A stretch of 64,000 bases of DNA from positions 434,001 to 498,000 of the forward strand of contig NZ_JAJLQY010000004.1 in the NCBI RefSeq assembly GCF_020991275.1. Direction: 5' to 3'. Position numbers and translations under genes: made by a program. Positions 1 to 8,513 of this stretch are shown piece by piece. Under the pieces are notes generated by a model, which was not told the origin of the DNA, did not search any database, and saw only the letters and a list, made by a program, of their open reading frames with translations. Source of the stretch: Actinocorallia sp. API 0066. Lineage in GTDB: Bacteria > Actinomycetota > Actinomycetes > Streptosporangiales > Streptosporangiaceae. Each line of letters opens with the position of its first letter. Position 1 is the first letter of the stretch.

Positions 1-833
1 GGATCCGACGCCCGCAACACCACCCGCGACCGCCCCTCCCCCAACTCCTCGACGCTCTCACACGGATAGTGGTCCGACACCCACCGGCCCGCCGCCGTCA
101 ACTCGAACGTCACCCGCACGTCCCCCGCCGACGCCTGGAACAGGCCCGCGTCCAGATCACGGCCGCGCACCCCGTCCGGCACCCGCGCCGCGACCTCCAG
201 CACCGACACCGCCGAGATCTGGTCCATCCGGAACAACCGCACCGCCTCCGCGCGACGGCACCACCCCTCCAGATACGTCCTGCCGTCCACCACGAGCACC
301 CGCATCGGATCCACCTCGCGCTCGGTGTACTCGTCACGGCCCGCCACGTAGTACCTCAGATGCAGCCTGCGGCCCGACCGCAGCGCCTCCTGCACCTGCC
401 CGAGCGCACCCGTACGGCCGTCCACCTCCACCGACACCTGGCGCGCGGCCGCCGCCGCCTCGCCCGCCGCGGCCTCCAGCTTCGCCACCAGCCGCGCCAG
501 CGCGTCCCGCTCGGCCGCGCCCGGCAGCTCCGCCAGCATCCGCAGCGCCACCAGCAGCGCCGCCGCCTCGTCCGCGCCCAACCGCAGCGGACGGCTGATC
601 GACTCGGCCTCCGCGACGGTGATGTCCCCACCCTCGTAGGAGATGTCGATCGGGCAGTACGGATCGGGCGAGCGCAGCTCAAGACACCACAGCAGGCTCA
701 GGTCATCACGCAGCTGGCGTTCGGTCACCCCGAACGCCTCCGCCGCCTCCGCGACGCTCACCGTGTCCCGCGCCACCACGTACGGCACGAGCGCCAGCAG
801 CCGCGACAGCCGGTCCGACGACGTCGTCGTCAC
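1..833 (-). CDS. pafC: PafC, WYL-domain transcriptional regulator (3' end cut off by window)
   Basis: About 277 codons are visible from a GTG at 833; the frame is still open at base 1, so the C-terminus is missing. The N-terminus is a winged-helix HTH of the DeoR type (residues about 5-60, ending SLLWCLELRS), followed by a WYL domain whose motif reads TYLEGW near residue 185. PafC pairs with PafB as an activator of the mycobacterial-type DNA-damage response. The GTG overlaps the pafB stop by 4 bases (GTGA), so the two are translationally coupled. tatA and tatC usually follow in this order, but they lie outside the window. Confidence 0.9.
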   Translation of the reverse strand, partial: MTTTSSDRLSRLLALVPYVVARDTVSVAEAAEAFGVTERQLRDDLSLLWCLELRSPDPYCPIDISYEGGDITVAEAESISRPLRLGADEAAALLVALRMLAELPGAAERDALARLVAKLEAAAGEAAAAARQVSVEVDGRTGALGQVQEALRSGRRLHLRYYVAGRDEYTEREVDPMRVLVVDGRTYLEGWCRRAEAVRLFRMDQISAVSVLEVAARVPDGVRGRDLDAGLFQASAGDVRVTFELTAAGRWVSDHYPCESVEELGEGRSRVVLRASD

Positions 834-1774
834 GACAGCACCCCCTTCAGATGCCGGATCACCGCGTCCCGCAGATCCGGCGGATCCAACACCACAAGAT
901 CATCGGCGAACCTCGCGAGGCTCGACGCCGTCCACTCCGCGTCCCACACGCTCAAGTCCGCCTCCTCCCACTCCTCGTCCACCGGCACCACCGCCGACGC
1001 GAACCGCCGCACCCCCTGCGCGCCGCCCCGCCGCAGCCGCACCCGCGCCGTCCGCCGCTCCGCCGGACGCTCCGCGAAGTCGAACGCCACCGCCCGGATG
1101 TCCACACCCTCCGGCACCCGCACCGACCCGTCCGGGCCGACACCCGCCACCGCGCCCGCGATCCGCGACAGCCGGAACACCCGCGTCGCCTCCCGCACCC
1201 GGTCGAACCCCACCAGGTACCAGCGGCCCCGCCGCGACGTCAGCCCCCACGGCTCCACAAGCCGCCGCTGCGCCTCCGGATGCCCCATCTTCACATAGTC
1301 GAACGCCACCGGACGGCCGTCCCGCACCGCCTCGTACAGCGCCTGGAACGCCGGATCGTCGGCCGCCACCCGCGACTGCAGCACCGGCGACCCCGCCGGA
1401 TCCGCGTCGATCCCCGCCGCGCGCAACTTGAACAGCGCGCCCGAGGCGGCCTCCGCCATCGACGTCTGCTGCCACACCCGCGCGGCCAGGCCCAGCACCG
1501 CCACCTCGTCCGGCGTCAGATGGACGTCCGGCAGCTCATAGGCGTGCGGCGGGATCCGATAACCGACCTCGTCGTCCTCGTCACTGCCCAACTCCAGCGG
1601 AATGCCCAGCTCACGCAGCTCGTCCTTGTCCCGCTCGAACATCCGCTTGAACGCCTCGGGCGAATCCGGATAGCCCGGCACCGCGCGCCTGATCTGCTCC
1701 GCCGACAGATACCGCCTGGTCGCCAGCAGGCACACCACCAGATGCAGCAGCCGGTCCGTCTTACGCCGCGACAT
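830..1774 (-). CDS. pafB: PafB, WYL-domain transcriptional regulator
   Basis: 314 aa from the ATG at 1774. A GTG four codons upstream (1786) keeps the frame open, but the GGAGGGAGG box overlaps that GTG and stands 11 bases before the ATG, so the ATG is preferred. N-terminal helix-turn-helix (MSRRKTDRLLHL onward, residues 1-60), a linker with an acidic loop (GSDEDDE), then a WYL domain with RWYLVGFDRV near residue 200. In mycobacteria PafB and PafC form a heterodimer that activates RecA-independent DNA-damage genes; the same role is inferred. The gene is first in a two-gene unit with pafC and is divergent from the DUF3866 gene, with only about 45 bases between the starts. Confidence 0.93.
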   Translation of the reverse strand: MSRRKTDRLLHLVVCLLATRRYLSAEQIRRAVPGYPDSPEAFKRMFERDKDELRELGIPLELGSDEDDEVGYRIPPHAYELPDVHLTPDEVAVLGLAARVWQQTSMAEAASGALFKLRAAGIDADPAGSPVLQSRVAADDPAFQALYEAVRDGRPVAFDYVKMGHPEAQRRLVEPWGLTSRRGRWYLVGFDRVREATRVFRLSRIAGAVAGVGPDGSVRVPEGVDIRAVAFDFAERPAERRTARVRLRRGGAQGVRRFASAVVPVDEEWEEADLSVWDAEWTASSLARFADDLVVLDPPDLRDAVIRHLKGVLS

Positions 1775-1805
1775 CGTCAGCGCCACCTCCCTCCGGTTGA
1801 AACGC

Positions 1806-1811
1806 TACCGT
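1806..1811 (+). promoter_or_regulatory. -10 box TACCGT, predicted leaderless start
   Basis: TACCGT matches TANNNT and lies 7 bases before the GTG at 1819. This spacing puts the transcription start on or next to the start codon, and no ribosome binding site is visible. Confidence 0.5.
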
Positions 1812-1818
1812 CTTCCCC

Positions 1819-2895
1819 GTGATCCGATGGCGTAAAGGCACAGTCCACAGCGTCCGCCGCAGCTGGCCGGGCGCGATCGAACTCGACGTGACGATCGACG
1901 GCGACCCCGCGCGGGCCCTCGCCTACCCGGCCCTCGTCGGCCACCCGGAACCCGGCGACACCGTCCTGCTCAACACCAACGCCCTCGCCCTCGGGCTCGG
2001 CACCGGAGGGTACGCGATGGTCGTCGCCGTCCCCGACCGGCTCCCCCCCGACCCCGACGGCCCAGGACACCTCGTCAAAGCCCGCTACACGCCGCTCCAG
2101 GCCACCGTGCTCGGCGCCGACGAGCAGGACTCCCCCCACCACGCCGCCCTCGCCGACGCCGACGACCTCCACGGCATGCCCGTCATCGTCGCCGACCTGC
2201 ACTCCGCGCTGCCCGCCCTCCTGTCCGGCCTCCTCCTCGACCGGCCCGGCACCCGCGTGGCCTACGTCATGCCCGACGGCGGCGCCCTCCCCTCCTGGTT
2301 CTCCATGTCCATCGCCCAACTCAAGGCAGCGGGCGTCCTCACCGCCTGCGTCACCACCGGACAGGCGTTCGGCGGCGACCTGGAGACCGTCACCGTCCAC
2401 ACCGGCCTCCTCGCCGCCAAGCACGTCCTGGCCGCCGACGTCGCCATCGTCGCCCAAGGCCCCGGCAACCTCGGCACCGGCACCCGCTGGGGCTTCTCCG
2501 GCGTCACCGCGGGCGAAGCCGTCAACGCCGCCGCCACCCTCAACGGACGGCCCGTCGCCTCCCTGCGCGTCAGCAGCGGCGACGCCAGAGAACGCCACCA
2601 GGGCGTCTCCCACCACAGCCTCACCGCCTACGGCCGTGTCGCCCTCGCCCCCGCCGACATCCCCGTCCCCGACCTGCCCGGCCCCTTCGGCGCCCACGTC
2701 GCCCAGCAGGCCGCGGCGCTCGCCGCGCGGCACGCCCTCCACCCGACCCCCCTCGACGGCCTCGAAGAGGCACTGCGCGCCGACGAGAAGGCATGGGGCG
2801 TCCGCATGTCCACCATGGGCCGCCGCCTCGACGGCGACCTGGAGTACTTCCTCACCTGCGCCGCCGCCGGACGCCACACCGCCACGCTCCTGTGA
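1819..2895 (+). CDS. DUF3866 family protein
   Basis: 358 aa, GTG start. It matches the actinobacterial DUF3866 family in length and start (MIRWRKGTVHSVRR, then a GDTVLLNTNALALGLGTGGY stretch at residues about 50-70). No signal peptide or transmembrane helix is seen. The function of the family is not known. A glycine-rich segment in the middle (VAIVAQGPGNLGTGTRWGFSG, near residues 210-230) looks like a ligand loop, but that is a guess. It is divergent from pafB and convergent with the FKBP gene. Conserved placement beside pafBC in actinobacteria hints at a link with the proteasome or damage response, without direct evidence. Confidence 0.85.
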   Translation: MIRWRKGTVHSVRRSWPGAIELDVTIDGDPARALAYPALVGHPEPGDTVLLNTNALALGLGTGGYAMVVAVPDRLPPDPDGPGHLVKARYTPLQATVLGADEQDSPHHAALADADDLHGMPVIVADLHSALPALLSGLLLDRPGTRVAYVMPDGGALPSWFSMSIAQLKAAGVLTACVTTGQAFGGDLETVTVHTGLLAAKHVLAADVAIVAQGPGNLGTGTRWGFSGVTAGEAVNAAATLNGRPVASLRVSSGDARERHQGVSHHSLTAYGRVALAPADIPVPDLPGPFGAHVAQQAAALAARHALHPTPLDGLEEALRADEKAWGVRMSTMGRRLDGDLEYFLTCAAAGRHTATLL

Positions 2896-2940
2896 CGCGC
2901 GGAGGGGGCGCCGCCCGGCGACGCCCCCTCCCCCACGCGT
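2895..2940. terminator. Bidirectional terminator hairpin
   Basis: Perfect 10-bp stem (GGAGGGGGCG at 2901-2910 with CGCCCCCTCC at 2922-2931) plus an outer ACGCG/CGCGT pair (2895-2899, 2936-2940). It fills the gap between the convergent DUF3866 and FKBP genes. There is no T-tract. Confidence 0.65.
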
Positions 2941-2941
2941 C

Positions 2942-3871
2942 CTAGTAGGCGCCCAGCACGTCGATCACATAGACGAGCGTGTCCGTCGCCTTGATCCCGT
3001 ACTTCGGCAACCCCTTCACCTTCATGTCCTTCGCCCCGTACGCCTTGTCCGGCGGAGCCACCACCAGCAGACGGCTCCCCACCTTCTGCCCCACCAAAGC
3101 CTCATCCCAACCCTTGATGACCTGCTCCTGCCCGATCACCGCCGCGTACACCTTGCCGTCCGACCACGACGACGAGAACACCTTCCCGTCCCGCCACAAC
3201 GCCCCCACATACTGGATCGCCAACAGATCCCCCGCCTTCACCTCAGGCCCCGGACCCGTCTTCACCGTCCGCACCGTCAACTTCGTCGGCGGCGCCGCCT
3301 TCGGCACCTTCACCACCGGCACCGCACCCGCCTCCACCTCAGGCAACGACGCCGCCTCCGCGAACGCCGGAGCGTCCTTCACCGCCGCGTCCCCCCCGAA
3401 CGTCGCACGCACATCCAGCACATACACCAGCGCGTCACTCCCCGTGATGCCCAACCGCGCCGACCCCTGCGACCCGTACCCCTCCTTCGGCGGAATCACC
3501 GCCACCACACGGCTCCCCGCCTTCTGCCCCACCAGCGCCCGCTTCAGCCCCGGCACCAGACTCCACGACGGGAACGCCACCGGCGTCCCCCCCTGATAAC
3601 TGCTCCCGATCAACTTCGACGTCCCACCCGACGCCCACGCGTACCCCACATAATCCGCCACCACAAGATCACCCTCGGCCACCTCACGGCCGTCACCCTC
3701 GATCGCCGTGTCCAACGCCAACTCCGACCCCGGCGCACCACCCCGCGGAAACTCCACCTGCGGCCGCACCCCGAACTCCCCCGACACCTCCACCTCAGGA
3801 TCGCCACCCCCACCACACCCCGCCAGCAGGGACACCAACAGCAACGGCACAACGGCCAGCACACCACGCAT
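2942..3871 (-). CDS. Lipoprotein with two FKBP-type peptidyl-prolyl isomerase domains
   Basis: 309 aa from the ATG at 3871. A TTG three codons earlier (3880) is possible, but AAGG stands 9 bases before the ATG. The N-terminus is a lipoprotein signal with lipobox LAGC, acylated Cys at residue 19, followed by a glycine run. Two FKBP domains follow, roughly residues 65-165 and 200-309; each has a GDLxxxxYVG strand and a VVxPPxxxYG loop (VAVIPPKEGYG and LVVAPPDKAYG), which form the isomerase site. It should act as a membrane-anchored prolyl isomerase outside the cytoplasmic membrane, helping exported proteins fold. It stands between pafA and the pafBC/DUF3866 block. Confidence 0.9.
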   Translation of the reverse strand: MRGVLAVVPLLLVSLLAGCGGGGDPEVEVSGEFGVRPQVEFPRGGAPGSELALDTAIEGDGREVAEGDLVVADYVGYAWASGGTSKLIGSSYQGGTPVAFPSWSLVPGLKRALVGQKAGSRVVAVIPPKEGYGSQGSARLGITGSDALVYVLDVRATFGGDAAVKDAPAFAEAASLPEVEAGAVPVVKVPKAAPPTKLTVRTVKTGPGPEVKAGDLLAIQYVGALWRDGKVFSSSWSDGKVYAAVIGQEQVIKGWDEALVGQKVGSRLLVVAPPDKAYGAKDMKVKGLPKYGIKATDTLVYVIDVLGAY

Positions 3872-3913
3872 CGGCGACAACCTTCGGGATCAACGACGGA
3901 AGGACGGGCAGCC

Positions 3914-3929
3914 ACCCTACCGGCCGGTA
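3914..3929 (-). promoter_or_regulatory. Candidate FKBP promoter overlapped by a 12-bp palindrome
   Basis: TAGGGT (3914-3919, minus strand) is a candidate -10 box about 43 bases before the FKBP start. The perfect palindrome TACCGGCCGGTA (3918-3929) overlaps its edge, as an operator would. Confidence 0.35.
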
Positions 3930-3982
3930 AGTCCCCGTAGAAGGGCTACGACCCGGTAAGAACCACCCGTCCCCCCGGCCAC

Positions 3983-5341
3983 TCACATCCCGGCGATCAG
4001 CTTGTCCACCCGCTCATCCACCGAACGGAACGGATCCTTGCACAGCACCGTCCGCTGCGCCTGATCGTTCAACTTCAGATGCACCCAGTCCACCGTGAAG
4101 TCACGCCGCTTCTCCTGCGCCTTCTTGATGAACTCACCACGCAGCCGCGCCCGCGTCGTCTGCGGCGGCACCGACTTCGCCTCGAAGATCGCCAGATCCT
4201 GCGCGACCCGCTCCACCGCCCCCTTCTTCTCCAGGAGGTAGTACAGGCCCCGGTTCCGATGCACATCGTGATACGCCAGATCCAGCTGCGCCACCCGCGG
4301 CGACGACAACGGCAGATCGTACTTGTGCCGATACCGCTCGATCAGCTGGTACTTCGTCACCCAGTCGATCTCCCGCGCCACCATGTCCAGATCCCCGGTC
4401 TCGACCGCCGTCAGCGTCCGATCCCACAGATCCAACACCCGACGCACCAACGGATCCGCGCCCCGCCGATCCATGAAGTCCTTCGCCTTCGAGAAGTACT
4501 CCCGCTGGATCTCCAACGACGACGCCTCACGACCGTTCGCCAGCCGCACCTTCCGGCGGCCCGTCATGTCATGCGACACCTCACGGATCGCCCGGATCGG
4601 GTTCTCCAACGTCAGATCCCGCATCACCACACCGGCCTCGATCATGCGCAACACAAGATCGGTCGCCCCGACCTTCAACAACATCGTCGTCTCCGACATG
4701 TTGCTGTCACCCACGATCACATGCAGCCGCCGGAACCGCTCCGCGTCCGCGTGCGGCTCATCCCGCGTGTTGATGATCGGCCTCGACCGCGTCGTCGCCG
4801 ACGACACACCCTCCCAGATGTGCTCCGCCCGCTGCGACACGCAGTACACCGCACCACGCGGCGTCTGCAACACCTTGCCCGCGCCGCAGATGATCTGCCG
4901 CGTCACCAGATACGGAATCAGCACATCGGCCAACCGGCCGAACTCCCCATGCCGCCCCACGAGATAATTCTCGTGACACCCATAGGAATTCCCCGCCGAA
5001 TCCGTGTTGTTCTTGAACAGATAGATGTCCCCGGCGATCCCCTCCTCCCGCAGACGCCGCTCGGCGTCCACCAGAAGCCCCTCAAGGATCCGCTCACCCG
5101 CCTTGTCGTGCGTGACCAGATCGACCACGCTGTCGCACTCAGGCGTCGCATACTCAGGATGACTGCCGACGTCCAGGTAGAGCCGTGCCCCGTTCCTCAG
5201 GAACACGTTGCTGCTCCGGCCCCAAGACACCACCCGACGGAACAGATAACGCGCCACCTCATCAGGTGACAACCGCCGCTGCCCGCGGAAGGTGCAGGTG
5301 ACCCCGTACTCGTTCTCGAGCCCGAAAATGCGCCTGTCCAC
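3983..5341 (-). CDS. pafA: PafA, Pup-protein ligase
   Basis: 452 aa, GTG start, the usual length for PafA. It phosphorylates the C-terminal Glu of Pup with ATP and then joins it to a substrate lysine by an isopeptide bond. The glutamine-synthetase-like core is clear: GLENEYG with Glu9 as a metal ligand, [16 protein letters not shown] with catalytic Asp57, [16 protein letters not shown], and a [12 protein letters not shown] substrate loop. The shorter N-terminal segment between GLENEYG and RLYLD, without the Dop-specific loop, separates it from the paralogue at 9035-10552. It has its own leaderless promoter and follows the prcA terminator, so it is probably transcribed apart from prcBA. Confidence 0.97.
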   Translation of the reverse strand: MDRRIFGLENEYGVTCTFRGQRRLSPDEVARYLFRRVVSWGRSSNVFLRNGARLYLDVGSHPEYATPECDSVVDLVTHDKAGERILEGLLVDAERRLREEGIAGDIYLFKNNTDSAGNSYGCHENYLVGRHGEFGRLADVLIPYLVTRQIICGAGKVLQTPRGAVYCVSQRAEHIWEGVSSATTRSRPIINTRDEPHADAERFRRLHVIVGDSNMSETTMLLKVGATDLVLRMIEAGVVMRDLTLENPIRAIREVSHDMTGRRKVRLANGREASSLEIQREYFSKAKDFMDRRGADPLVRRVLDLWDRTLTAVETGDLDMVAREIDWVTKYQLIERYRHKYDLPLSSPRVAQLDLAYHDVHRNRGLYYLLEKKGAVERVAQDLAIFEAKSVPPQTTRARLRGEFIKKAQEKRRDFTVDWVHLKLNDQAQRTVLCKDPFRSVDERVDKLIAGM

Positions 5342-5347
5342 ACCTCG

Positions 5348-5353
5348 ACCCTA
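5348..5353 (-). promoter_or_regulatory. -10 box TAGGGT of pafA, predicted leaderless start
   Basis: TAGGGT lies 6 bases before the pafA GTG, with no separate ribosome binding site. The same hexamer precedes pup, prcB, arc and the DUF3090 gene. Confidence 0.55.
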
Positions 5354-5434
5354 TGCGCCAACGCTCCCGATCAACAGTGCCCGCGCCCCACGATTCTCAC
5401 GATTCGTAGACACCCCGTCGCGCAACACGCACAA

Positions 5435-5469
5435 CGGGGCCACCCCGGGACGAGCCCGGGGCGACCCCG
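5435..5469 (-). terminator. Hairpin after prcA
   Basis: Inner stem CCCCGGG (5443-5449) with CCCGGGG (5455-5461), outer stem CGGGG (5435-5439) with CCCCG (5465-5469). It starts 28 bases past the prcA stop and separates prcBA from pafA. Confidence 0.6.
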
Positions 5470-5496
5470 CCGCCGCACGACCCGCAGGCCGCGACC

Positions 5497-6219
5497 TCAC
5501 TCCTCCGTCGACGCCTCCGCCGACCCGTCCGCCGACCGCGCCAACAACTCGTCGATCCGCGTCGGCGTCAGCCGCCTGAACAACCGCCGATCCCGGTTCC
5601 GGTCCAACACCGCCACCTCCAGCTTCTCCGCCTCCAGCACCCTGTCGGCATCCTGCTGCTGCAACGCGTGCACCGCCACCCGCAACGCCTCAGCGAGCGA
5701 CTCACCGTCCCGGTAGCCCTCCTTCAGCGCCGTCGCGACCGCGTCCGCCGCGCCGCCCATCGCCACGAACCCGTGCTCGTCCGCCACCGAGCCGTCGAAC
5801 GTCAACCGGTAGATCTGGTCACTCGAAGCGTCGTCACCGACCTCCGCCACCACCAGCTCCACCTCGTACGGCTTCGTCTGCTCCGTGAAGATCGCACCCA
5901 GACTCTGCGCGTACGCGTTCGCCAGACCCCGCGCCGTCACATCCGACCGGTCGTACATGTACCCGTTCACATCCGCGTACCGGACACCCGCCAGACGCAG
6001 CTGCTCGAACTCGTTGTACTTCCCGACCGCCGCGAACGCGATCCGGTCATAGATCTCCGAGATCTTGTGCAACGCCCGCGACGGATTGTCCGCCACGAAC
6101 AGAATCCCGTCGTCGTACTGCAGGACCACCACCGACCGGCCCCGCGCGATGCCCTTCCGCGCGTAATCCGCGCGGTCCTTCATCTGCTGCTCGGGCGCCA
6201 CATAGAACGGCATCGACAT
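5497..6219 (-). CDS. prcA: Proteasome alpha subunit
   Basis: 240 aa. It begins [20 protein letters not shown], typical of actinobacterial PrcA; the N-terminal segment forms the gate of the 20S barrel. [20 protein letters not shown] and the [19 protein letters not shown] stretch are the usual alpha-subunit signatures, and there is no N-terminal threonine, so it is structural rather than catalytic. Seven-membered alpha rings cap the beta rings and dock the Arc ATPase through its C-terminal tails. It lies 36 bases after prcB in the same unit. A second ATG two codons in (6213) is an alternative start. The C-terminus is acidic, as is common in this family. Confidence 0.96.
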   Translation of the reverse strand: MSMPFYVAPEQQMKDRADYARKGIARGRSVVVLQYDDGILFVADNPSRALHKISEIYDRIAFAAVGKYNEFEQLRLAGVRYADVNGYMYDRSDVTARGLANAYAQSLGAIFTEQTKPYEVELVVAEVGDDASSDQIYRLTFDGSVADEHGFVAMGGAADAVATALKEGYRDGESLAEALRVAVHALQQQDADRVLEAEKLEVAVLDRNRDRRLFRRLTPTRIDELLARSADGSAEASTEE

Positions 6220-6255
6220 CGCTTGCTGACCCTTCTCCAGGCTGACCGGGGACGA

Positions 6256-7098
6256 TTACCGCAGGGGGGCGTTCGGGCCGCCGGGCGAGCTGTACCGCGC
6301 CTCCACGACAGCGCGCGCCACGTCGCCGACCTCCTCGTCCGGCACCCGCCGGAACCCGTCGTCGGTGATCGACGCGAGCACCGGGAAGATCCCGCGCGTC
6401 AGATCCGGGCCGCCCGTCGCCGAGTCGTCGTCCGCCGCGTCGTACAGCGCCTGCACGCACACGATCCGCGCGTCGGCCTCCGACAGGTCCGGACGCCACA
6501 GCTTCTTCAGCGAACCCCTCGCGAACACCGACCCCGACCCGATCGAGTGGAAGTCGTGCTCCTCGTACCTGCCGCCCGCCGCGTCATAGGAGAAGATCCG
6601 GCCGACGCCCTTCTCCAGGTCGTAGCCCGCGAACAGCGGCACCACCACCAGGCCCTGCATCGCCATCCCCAGGTTCCCCCGGATCAGCGTCGCCAGGCGG
6701 TTCGCCTTCCCCTCCAGCGACAGCAGCCGCCCCTCCATCTTCTCGTAGTGCTCCAGCTCCACCTGGAACAACCGCGTCATCTCCAGGCCGATCCCCGCGG
6801 TCCCCGCGATCGCGACCGCCGAGTACTCGTCCGCCGGGAACACCTTCTCGATGTCCCGCTGCGCGATCACGTTGCCCGCCGTGGCCCGGCGGTCGCCCGC
6901 CATGATCACACCACCGGGGAACGTCACCGCGACGATCGTCGTCGCGTGCGGAATGTTCAGGTGCTCCGCGCTTCCCTGCGCCACCCGGTTCCCGGGGAGC
7001 AGCTCGGGCCGGTAAGCCCCCAAAAAGTCAGCGAACGACGACGGCCCCGAGTTCATGAACACCCCCGGAAGACCCCCGCCCATCGGCATCGACGCCAT
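6256..7098 (-). CDS. prcB: Proteasome beta subunit precursor
   Basis: 280 aa from the ATG at 7098, which has AAGGAG 4-5 bases upstream; the frame is open for 29 more codons but that extension is not family-like. A propeptide of 52 residues is removed by self-cleavage before Thr53 in HATTIVAV; Thr53 then becomes the catalytic N-terminal nucleophile. [12 protein letters not shown] supplies the active-site Asp and Arg region, and an AGTAGIG turn follows. The beta rings hold the proteolytic chamber that degrades pupylated proteins delivered by Arc. It is the first gene of prcB-prcA. A G-rich stretch with quadruplex motifs lies upstream. Confidence 0.97.
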   Translation of the reverse strand: MASMPMGGGLPGVFMNSGPSSFADFLGAYRPELLPGNRVAQGSAEHLNIPHATTIVAVTFPGGVIMAGDRRATAGNVIAQRDIEKVFPADEYSAVAIAGTAGIGLEMTRLFQVELEHYEKMEGRLLSLEGKANRLATLIRGNLGMAMQGLVVVPLFAGYDLEKGVGRIFSYDAAGGRYEEHDFHSIGSGSVFARGSLKKLWRPDLSEADARIVCVQALYDAADDDSATGGPDLTRGIFPVLASITDDGFRRVPDEEVGDVARAVVEARYSSPGGPNAPLR

Positions 7099-7426
7099 GC
7101 GACTCCTTCCCCAGCACGCCGGTAGAACAGTCTCGACCCTACTGATATTCGACCGCCCTCTGCATGCCGCGGGACCTTCCCTCACTCAGCCCACGGCGAA
7201 CCCCCAACCCCCCACCACTTCCCACCCGCCACCAAATCGTGATCAAGAAACCCCCGCCACCCCCGCCCCAACCACCCCACAACCCCCACCCGTCACCCAC
7301 CCGCCCCTCCCCCATCACCCACCGACACCCCAACGACCCGCCAACCCGCCACCAAGCCCCAGACGGCCCGGAGCGGCTCCCGAAAGGCCGGTCACCGCCC
7401 CGGGCCGACGCCGTCACCCAGCCCGG
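7099..7426 (-). other. Intergenic G-rich stretch before prcB, with G-quadruplex motifs
   Basis: No gene is supported here. Read on the prcB sense strand it is extremely G-rich. At 7296-7313 there are four G-runs of 5, 4, 3 and 3 separated by single bases (A, C, T), which is a textbook parallel quadruplex. A second group at 7251-7287 has five G-runs of 4-5 with loops of 1-5 bases. Both lie upstream of the candidate prcB -10 box at 7136-7141, 110 to 180 bases away, and downstream of the endonuclease gene. Confidence 0.75.
7136..7141 (-). promoter_or_regulatory. prcB: Candidate -10 box TAGGGT of prcB
   Basis: TAGGGT on the minus strand, 38 bases before the prcB ATG, would give a leader of about 30 bases that includes the AAGGAG site. 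No clear -35 box is seen. Confidence 0.4.
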
Positions 7427-8404
7427 CTAGCGGGCCGCACGCGGCCGCAGAAGCGACTCCAGGAGCTCCCACTGCCCCGCGTAGTCGACGTCCAGGTAGT
7501 CCGCCGCCGCGCGCAGCACCGCCGGATCGTCCCCCAACTGCCCCATGCCCGTGTTGCAGCCCAGGCACAGCAGGCCCCGGAACTCACCGGTCGCGTGGTC
7601 GTGGTCGACGGCCTCGATCTTCTCGTCACAGCAGATCGCGCACAGCCCCTTCTGCAGCTTCGCCAGCGCGTCCACGTACGGCTCGCTCACCCGGAACCGC
7701 CGCCTGAGCCGGTACTCGCGCTCGCTCTTGCGCTGACCGCTCCGGGGGCTGTTCTTCGGCAGCAGCCGCGGCACCCCCTCCGCGTCGAGCTCCGCCGCCA
7801 TGTGCGCGACGTACCAGAGCTCACCCTCCAGGTAGCGCGCGGCCTGCCGGATCCGCCACGGGTCGTGGTCGAGCTGCCCGATCCCGCCGTTGCACCCGAA
7901 GCACAGGATCCCGCGCACCACACCGGTCGCGGAGTTGTGGTCGACGTGCTTGGGCTCCTTCCGACGGCAGATCGCACAGGTCCCGCCCTGCGCGGCCGCC
8001 CGCTCGTCCACCTCGCGCGAGGTCAGCCCGTACCGCCGCTTCAGGTGGAAGTCCCGGATGCTCCCGTGCTTCTTGATGGCCTGCTCCTTCATGATCCGGT
8101 TGTGGCAGGGCTTGCAGTAGGAGGTAAGCCCCGACTTGACCGACCGGTTGCGGCCGAAGTTGGCGACGGGCTGCACGATCCGACACGCCGGGCAGTACCT
8201 CTGCCCCTCCGGCACGTCCGAGTGCCGCCGGAACGGCCGCGCCTCCTTCCCCTCCCTGGCCCGCGCCTTCCTGTACCGCGCGGCGTTCCGCCGACTCATA
8301 CAGACCTTGCAGTAAAGGTGGATCCCATCCGGAGACTGGGCATACCGCCCAAATTCCGACGTGGCCTTGGTCTCGCCGCAGTCGCGGCAGCGCTTGGTGT
8401 TCAT
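7427..8404 (-). CDS. Tandem endonuclease VII-type (HNH-like) zinc protein
   Basis: 325 aa. Two Cys4 ribbons come first (C6, C9, C32, C35 and C71, C74, C97, C100). Two copies of the phage T4 endonuclease VII fold follow: copy 1 has C143/C146, D155-H156, C168/C171 and N172; copy 2 has C255/C258, DHDH at 267-270, C280/C283 and N284. Copy 1 has HVDHNS where copy 2 has AVDHDH, so copy 2 looks better preserved. T4 endonuclease VII resolves branched DNA; here a nuclease on branched or damaged DNA is inferred. It sits between pup and prcB and has its own predicted leaderless start, so it may be expressed separately from both. Confidence 0.88.
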   Translation of the reverse strand: MNTKRCRDCGETKATSEFGRYAQSPDGIHLYCKVCMSRRNAARYRKARAREGKEARPFRRHSDVPEGQRYCPACRIVQPVANFGRNRSVKSGLTSYCKPCHNRIMKEQAIKKHGSIRDFHLKRRYGLTSREVDERAAAQGGTCAICRRKEPKHVDHNSATGVVRGILCFGCNGGIGQLDHDPWRIRQAARYLEGELWYVAHMAAELDAEGVPRLLPKNSPRSGQRKSEREYRLRRRFRVSEPYVDALAKLQKGLCAICCDEKIEAVDHDHATGEFRGLLCLGCNTGMGQLGDDPAVLRAAADYLDVDYAGQWELLESLLRPRAAR

Positions 8405-8410
8405 GGCCGC

Positions 8411-8416
8411 ACGCTA
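8411..8416 (-). promoter_or_regulatory. -10 box TAGCGT of the endonuclease VII gene, predicted leaderless start
   Basis: TAGCGT lies 6 bases before the ATG at 8404; no ribosome binding site is present. Confidence 0.5.
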
Positions 8417-8486
8417 ACCGCGCAGCAAAAAGGCCGCCCAGGTTTCCAAAAACCCGGACAGCCTCCTCAGGAATTGCCCGAAAACA

Positions 8487-8504
8487 TCCGATTCACAAAT
8501 CGGA
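8487..8504 (-). terminator. Intrinsic terminator after pup
   Basis: Perfect 7-bp stem TCCGATT/AATCGGA with a 4-base loop, 9 bases after the pup stop; on the minus strand it is followed by TGTTTT. This should release most of the pup transcript before the endonuclease gene. Confidence 0.65.
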
Positions 8505-8513
8505 CATAACAGG

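Noticed and set aside
69-1298. A 409-codon plus-strand frame opposite pafC and pafB
   Set aside because: Arg/His/Pro-rich shadow of the pafB and pafC reading frames; no family signature.
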